NCBI GenBank assembly: GCA_035291905.1
Contig: DATDRF010000293.1
Location: 1-9,611, forward strand
DNA from: JACPLA01 sp035291905
GTDB taxonomy: Bacteria; Bacteroidota; Ignavibacteria; UBA10030
DNA length: 9,611 nt
Direction: 5' to 3'
Made by a program: the position numbers and the translations under genes. The notes beneath the pieces are model-generated. The model searched no databases. It was not told where the DNA came from and saw nothing but the letters and a program-made list of their open reading frames with translations. Below, piece after piece: positions 6,542-9,611 of the stretch. Each line of letters begins with the position of its first letter. The first letter of the stretch is position 1.

Positions 6542-6558
6542 GAGTGATAATCGTTATT
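6540..6558 (+). promoter_or_regulatory. Fur-box-like palindrome upstream of the FecR-like gene
   Basis: GGGAGTGATAATCGTTATT matches the classical 19-bp Fur consensus (GATAATGATAATCATTATC) at 14 of 19 positions, including an intact central GATAATC followed by TTAT. It ends 6 bp before the AGGAGG of the FecR-like gene. GATAAT (6546-6551) could also serve as a -10 hexamer, in which case a bound repressor would block initiation. The match is counted by eye. Whether this organism's Fur uses that consensus is unknown. Confidence 0.35.
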
Positions 6559-6564
6559 ACAGTC

Positions 6565-6570
6565 AGGAGG
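6565..6570 (+). promoter_or_regulatory. Strong ribosome binding site that fixes the FecR-like start
   Basis: AGGAGG lies 6 bases before ATG 6577. It selects that start over the in-frame ATG at 6511, which would add 22 residues (MFPSQRLGVGG and on) translated from the control region. Confidence 0.8.
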
Positions 6571-6576
6571 ACCGCC

Positions 6577-7506
6577 ATGCGATTTCGCGAACTATTACAG
6601 GCACTGTTCAGCTCCCGCAAGAGTCAACAAACGGATGGATCATCGCCGGACGAGATCCTTCAGGGGGAATTTCAGCGTTTGAGGGGAGTTGATCCCGAAA
6701 CGGATCGGCAATGGCTGCGGCTTCAGCAGACTTTGACGCAAAGGCCCGAAATTGTCGCGGCAAGGCCCCGTCCGATTCCCCGATTCGCGGTTGGCGTTGC
6801 CGTTGTCGCTCTTGCGGCGGTTGGCGCCTACCTCTCCTTCACGCTTCTTTCACCCACTCCCGATATTTTCACAACGGGCGTAGGTGAGCAGATAAAGGTC
6901 GATCTTTCCGACGGTTCCCGCCTGACATTGAATTACGCAACTGAGGTTGTTGTGCCAAAATTGCGTCAGGGCGAGCCGCGGCGCGTTTCACTTGAAGGGG
7001 AGGCGTACTTCCGTGTCGAACGAAATGAAACTCCGTTCGTTATTTCGACAAGATACGCGCAGGTCGAGGTCGTGGGAACAGAGTTCAACCTTCGCGCACG
7101 CGAAGGAACGCTCGAAGTTGCGGTGGTGGGCGGCACGGTGAACGTGCGCGTCGAGAAGGACGGGAAGGATAGCACGCTGCAATTAACGCGAAATCAGCGG
7201 GCGGTCTGTCCTCAAAACGACTTTCCGGCGCGTGTCGGGGATATTCCGTCGGAAGAATATCCGGGCTGGTTGTACGGGAAACTCTTCCTTGACGGGACGC
7301 CTCTTCTGACAGCATGCCGCGAGATTGAAATGAGATTCAATATCACGATTCGGCTCCAGCATCAGCGTCTCGGTTCCGAGATTATCACAGGGATTCTGGA
7401 TGCCGGGAATGCCGAATCCGCAGTTGCGGCATTGTGTGAGCTGACGGGGACAAGATACCGGCAGGAGAACCGGGAGTACACCATGTACTCAACTGAGGAA
7501 CGATAA
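6577..7506 (+). CDS. FecR-like anti-sigma / signal-transducing membrane protein
   Basis: This is a 309-residue single-pass inner-membrane protein. Residues 1-69 are the cytoplasmic part that would bind the sigma factor (LRGVDPETDRQWLRLQQTL). One transmembrane helix lies at about 70-91 (FAVGVAVVALAAVGAYLSF). The periplasmic FecR domain spans about 98-195: TGVGEQIKVDLSDGSRLTLN, RRVSLEGEAYFRV, PFVISTRYAQVEVVGTEFNL and EVAVVGGTVNV are all standard landmarks. Residues 234-305 form the DUF4974/STN-like end (GKLFLDGTPLLTACREIE, and later AALCELTGTRYR). It would receive the signal from the receptor's STN domain and control the divergent sigma factor. The start is set by a perfect Shine-Dalgarno sequence. 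The stop overlaps the next ATG by one base (TAATG), so the downstream lipoprotein is translationally coupled. Confidence 0.93.
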   Translation: MRFRELLQALFSSRKSQQTDGSSPDEILQGEFQRLRGVDPETDRQWLRLQQTLTQRPEIVAARPRPIPRFAVGVAVVALAAVGAYLSFTLLSPTPDIFTTGVGEQIKVDLSDGSRLTLNYATEVVVPKLRQGEPRRVSLEGEAYFRVERNETPFVISTRYAQVEVVGTEFNLRAREGTLEVAVVGGTVNVRVEKDGKDSTLQLTRNQRAVCPQNDFPARVGDIPSEEYPGWLYGKLFLDGTPLLTACREIEMRFNITIRLQHQRLGSEIITGILDAGNAESAVAALCELTGTRYRQENREYTMYSTEER

Positions 7507-8063
7507 TGATGACCCGTCATGTCCGGCTGACCATCCTCTTTCTTCTCTTTCTTTTTGGAGCATGCAAAGAGTCAACGACCGGGCCGGAGATTTCTGTTAA
7601 TCTCATCGCCAACGGGAACTTCGAAATTGATCAAACACCGACGCTGCAGGGATGGGTCCCCGGAAGTGCGCAACTGGCAGAGCTCGTCAATGAAGCTCCG
7701 CAGGGAGGGGGAAACTGGGCTTTGGAACTGACAGCCGATTGGGCGCCCACGATGGGATTTGTGTATACACCCATTCTTTCAGTGGCGTCCGGAGACATAG
7801 TCGAGCTCTCCGCGTTTGTCAGGGCGATCGGACAGGAAGGGGGAGGATCAATTGAGCTCCGTACCGGAGAATCGATTTGGACGGCGACACGGTCAACGGC
7901 CCGGACGAGTGATACCGCCTGGACGCAATTGACTCTCGTTGATACGCTCAATCTTGGTCTCAACGACACAGTATGGGTCGTTCTCTCTTCCTTTGAAACT
8001 GAACTGATTCCCAAAAAGGGCCTGTTTGACCTGATCACATTGAAACGAACTAACTCGCAATAG
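7506..8063 (+). CDS. Probable lipoprotein with carbohydrate-binding-module-like jelly roll
   Basis: This 185-residue protein starts on the last base of the FecR-like stop codon. The type II signal peptide MMTRHVRLTILFLLFLFGAC puts the lipid-attachment Cys at residue 20. The mature part opens with SVNLIANGNFEIDQTPTLQG and continues with W, GGGNWALELTADW, VASGDIVELSAFVRAIGQEG and a late WTQLTLVDTL. The NGNFE...GW opening, the buried aromatic strand and the SG-x-hydrophobic strand are the layout of CBM4/9-type jelly rolls, which bind sugars, and of related galactose-binding-like domains. The whole mature protein is about one such domain. There are no catalytic residues. Its place between regulator and receptor suggests a surface or periplasmic ligand-binding accessory of the transducer. 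The sugar ligand is a guess from fold style. Confidence 0.8.
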   Translation: MMTRHVRLTILFLLFLFGACKESTTGPEISVNLIANGNFEIDQTPTLQGWVPGSAQLAELVNEAPQGGGNWALELTADWAPTMGFVYTPILSVASGDIVELSAFVRAIGQEGGGSIELRTGESIWTATRSTARTSDTAWTQLTLVDTLNLGLNDTVWVVLSSFETELIPKKGLFDLITLKRTNSQ

Positions 8064-8154
8064 CAGGGCCGTTTACCTTCGCGCTCTTTGCGGGATGTAA
8101 GAGAGCCCCGTCGACTTCAAAGAAGGACTTCTAACGCTTCAGGATCCATGTGGA

Positions 8155-9611
8155 ATGACTCGTAGCCCAAAGTTCATCAGAGTGATTCTGCTCGCCTTCT
8201 TCCTTGTGCTTGGCGCACCCTCCAGGGGCGCTGCGCAGGAGCTGGAACGAACACATTCATTTCGCCTTCGGAATGTTGAGCTCAGTGTCGCGCTGGATTC
8301 CCTGATGGCATGGTATTCTTTCCCTTTGATTTATCTCAATAAGGATGTTGAAGGGAAGCGAATCGACGCGGAATGCGTCGAATGCGATCTTGAAGCGGCG
8401 CTCCGAAAGGTGGCGGAAGGCGGAGGACTTCAATGGAAAACTGTGGGCGAACAGGTCATTCTGACGAAGCGTGAGGCGATCACTGTCGGTACGTTCGCTG
8501 GAATGATCAGAGACTCTCTCACCGGAGCGGCCGTGGCCGGGGCTGAAGTAATTCTCCAGATCAGACAAAACGTAGAAGAGACGGAGGAGCGGGGAGTTGC
8601 GGAAAGAGTCTACCGATGGTGCTCGGTCAACCAGTTTGGATTCTTTTCGCTTCGTGCTGTTCGGCCCGGCGATTATATCCTGCGGATACGACGGCTTGGG
8701 TATCGGTCAATCGAAGAGCCGATCAACGTCCGGGAGGGCTCGACGATGCGCGATTTCGTGATGACCGAACAGCAGCTGGCCTATCCGGAGATCACCGTTG
8801 AGGGACGCCGATCGGGGTTCTCTGCGCTGGAGGGGATCTCACGCGGAGTGTACATTCGGGCAACTCCCTCGGATCATAATCAGTATCTCCTTGAAGGGGC
8901 CCGAATCTATAACCCGCTCCACTATGGCGGCGTGATGAGCACCTTCAGCGGCGATGCGCTGATGGATGTCCAGGTGATTGCCGGCGGTGTTCCATCGTAC
9001 TACGGGGGACGCATCGGCGGGGTGCTCGATGTTGCTCTACGCGATGGCTCGGGCAAGGGACTCGGGGGCGCCGTTACTGCCGGGTCGATCCACTCGAATC
9101 TTTTTCTCGAAGGCCCCTTATTCAAAGAGACCACATTTTTGATTTCAGGAAGGCGGGGCTATCCCGATCTTCTCTCGCCGAGGTACCGTCCGGACACAAA
9201 GCTGAGCGATCTGAATTCCTTTGAGGGGATTGCGAAGGTTACGCATCATCTTTCAACGGATCAGCAGCTCTCATTGAGCGCCTACGTTGGGCAGGACACA
9301 TACGGCAACGGCATTGCCGGGCCCGGCGGCTTCTCCAATTCGCTCAGGTGGGGAAATACGGCTGTGAATCTGCGATGGATGGGTGTGGTCTCTCCGTCGC
9401 TCTTCTTCTACGCATCGGGGATTTATACGAGGTACGGTTTCAGTGCGGGACATCGCCTGGAGGGAATCGCAGGCGGCCTGCCGGAACTCTTTGATTCGGA
9501 TTACTCCATTGAGAATGCTGTGATCCGGGCTCACGCGGAGTATTTTTATGACGAGTTCCATACGGTGCTTGCGGGTGTTGAGCTGGTACGGCATCGGATG
9601 GGAGGGAAGAT
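8155..9611 (+). CDS. TonB-dependent receptor/transducer with STN and carboxypeptidase-like domains, 3' partial
   Basis: The frame is open from ATG 8155 to the window end (485 residues visible); most of the barrel lies beyond. A signal peptide covers about residues 1-28 (VILLAFFLVLG, cleavage near GAAQ). An STN domain spans about 34-105 (LRNVELSVALDSL, LIYLNKDVEGKRI, DLEAALRKVAEGGGLQWK). Residues 110-205 form a carboxypeptidase-regulatory-like beta sandwich (FAGMIRDSLTGAAVAGAEVI, FGFFSLRAVRPGDYILRI, LGYRSIEEPI). ITVEGRR at 213-219 is a TonB-box-like segment. The plug follows: QYLLEGARIYNPLHYGG, DALMDVQVIAGGVPSYYGGR, IGGVLDVALRDGSG; then the first barrel strands (LFLEGPL, LISGRRGYPDLL). The early plug is unusually short. 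Active outer-membrane uptake powered by TonB, plus signalling through STN to the FecR-like protein, is the expected role. An ATG at 8148 is out of frame and stops after five codons. Confidence 0.92.
   Translation, partial: MTRSPKFIRVILLAFFLVLGAPSRGAAQELERTHSFRLRNVELSVALDSLMAWYSFPLIYLNKDVEGKRIDAECVECDLEAALRKVAEGGGLQWKTVGEQVILTKREAITVGTFAGMIRDSLTGAAVAGAEVILQIRQNVEETEERGVAERVYRWCSVNQFGFFSLRAVRPGDYILRIRRLGYRSIEEPINVREGSTMRDFVMTEQQLAYPEITVEGRRSGFSALEGISRGVYIRATPSDHNQYLLEGARIYNPLHYGGVMSTFSGDALMDVQVIAGGVPSYYGGRIGGVLDVALRDGSGKGLGGAVTAGSIHSNLFLEGPLFKETTFLISGRRGYPDLLSPRYRPDTKLSDLNSFEGIAKVTHHLSTDQQLSLSAYVGQDTYGNGIAGPGGFSNSLRWGNTAVNLRWMGVVSPSLFFYASGIYTRYGFSAGHRLEGIAGGLPELFDSDYSIENAVIRAHAEYFYDEFHTVLAGVELVRHRMGGK

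Noticed and set aside
6511..6576. Upstream ATG extension of the FecR-like protein
   Set aside because: The added 22 residues come from the hairpin and Fur-like region, and the strong AGGAGG with ideal spacing points to ATG 6577.

Overview
The window is moderately GC-rich bacterial DNA. It most likely comes from a member of the FCB (Bacteroidota / Chlorobiota-Ignavibacteriota / Rhodothermota-like) assemblage. The evidence is a FecI/FecR-type sigma and anti-sigma pair beside a TonB-dependent receptor that carries STN and carboxypeptidase-regulatory-like domains; two probable lipoproteins; weak or absent Shine-Dalgarno sequences at several genes; and intergenic spacers full of short degenerate repeats. 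The taxon is inferred from gene content and style only. No rRNA, tRNA, CRISPR array or transposase was seen.

Layout: (1) 1-1529 is the 3' part of an S41-family (C-terminal-processing/tricorn-like) peptidase whose start lies upstream of the window. (2) A repeat-bearing spacer leads to an FAD-dependent oxidoreductase (1712-2818). (3) A 317-bp spacer (2819-3135) holds a dispersed hairpin repeat, a pyrimidine-rich tract and a small inverted repeat around a ribosome binding site. (4) 3136-5801 is a tight three-gene operon (4-bp overlap, then a 3-bp gap) of exported proteins without clear family: a signal-peptide protein with a glycine-rich hydrophobic region, a barrel-like protein, and a beta-propeller-like lipoprotein. 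(5) 5802-5874 is a convergent spacer with inverted repeats.

(6) 5875-9611 is a cell-surface-signalling-type locus. A FecI-like ECF sigma factor on the minus strand is divergent from a plus-strand series: a FecR-like anti-sigma regulator (6577-7506), a lipoprotein with a carbohydrate-binding-module-like jelly-roll start (7506-8063), and a large TonB-dependent receptor (8155 to beyond the window end). By analogy with FecIRA, the receptor's periplasmic STN domain would contact the FecR-like protein, which would control the sigma factor. The lipoprotein between them is a candidate surface accessory that binds the ligand. A Fur-box-like palindrome (6540-6558) sits just upstream of the FecR gene's ribosome binding site and raises the possibility of iron control.

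The most interesting material is this signalling locus (extra lipoprotein, shortened receptor plug, Fur-like site) and the unassigned three-gene export cassette. Nothing here proves a new defence or mobile system.
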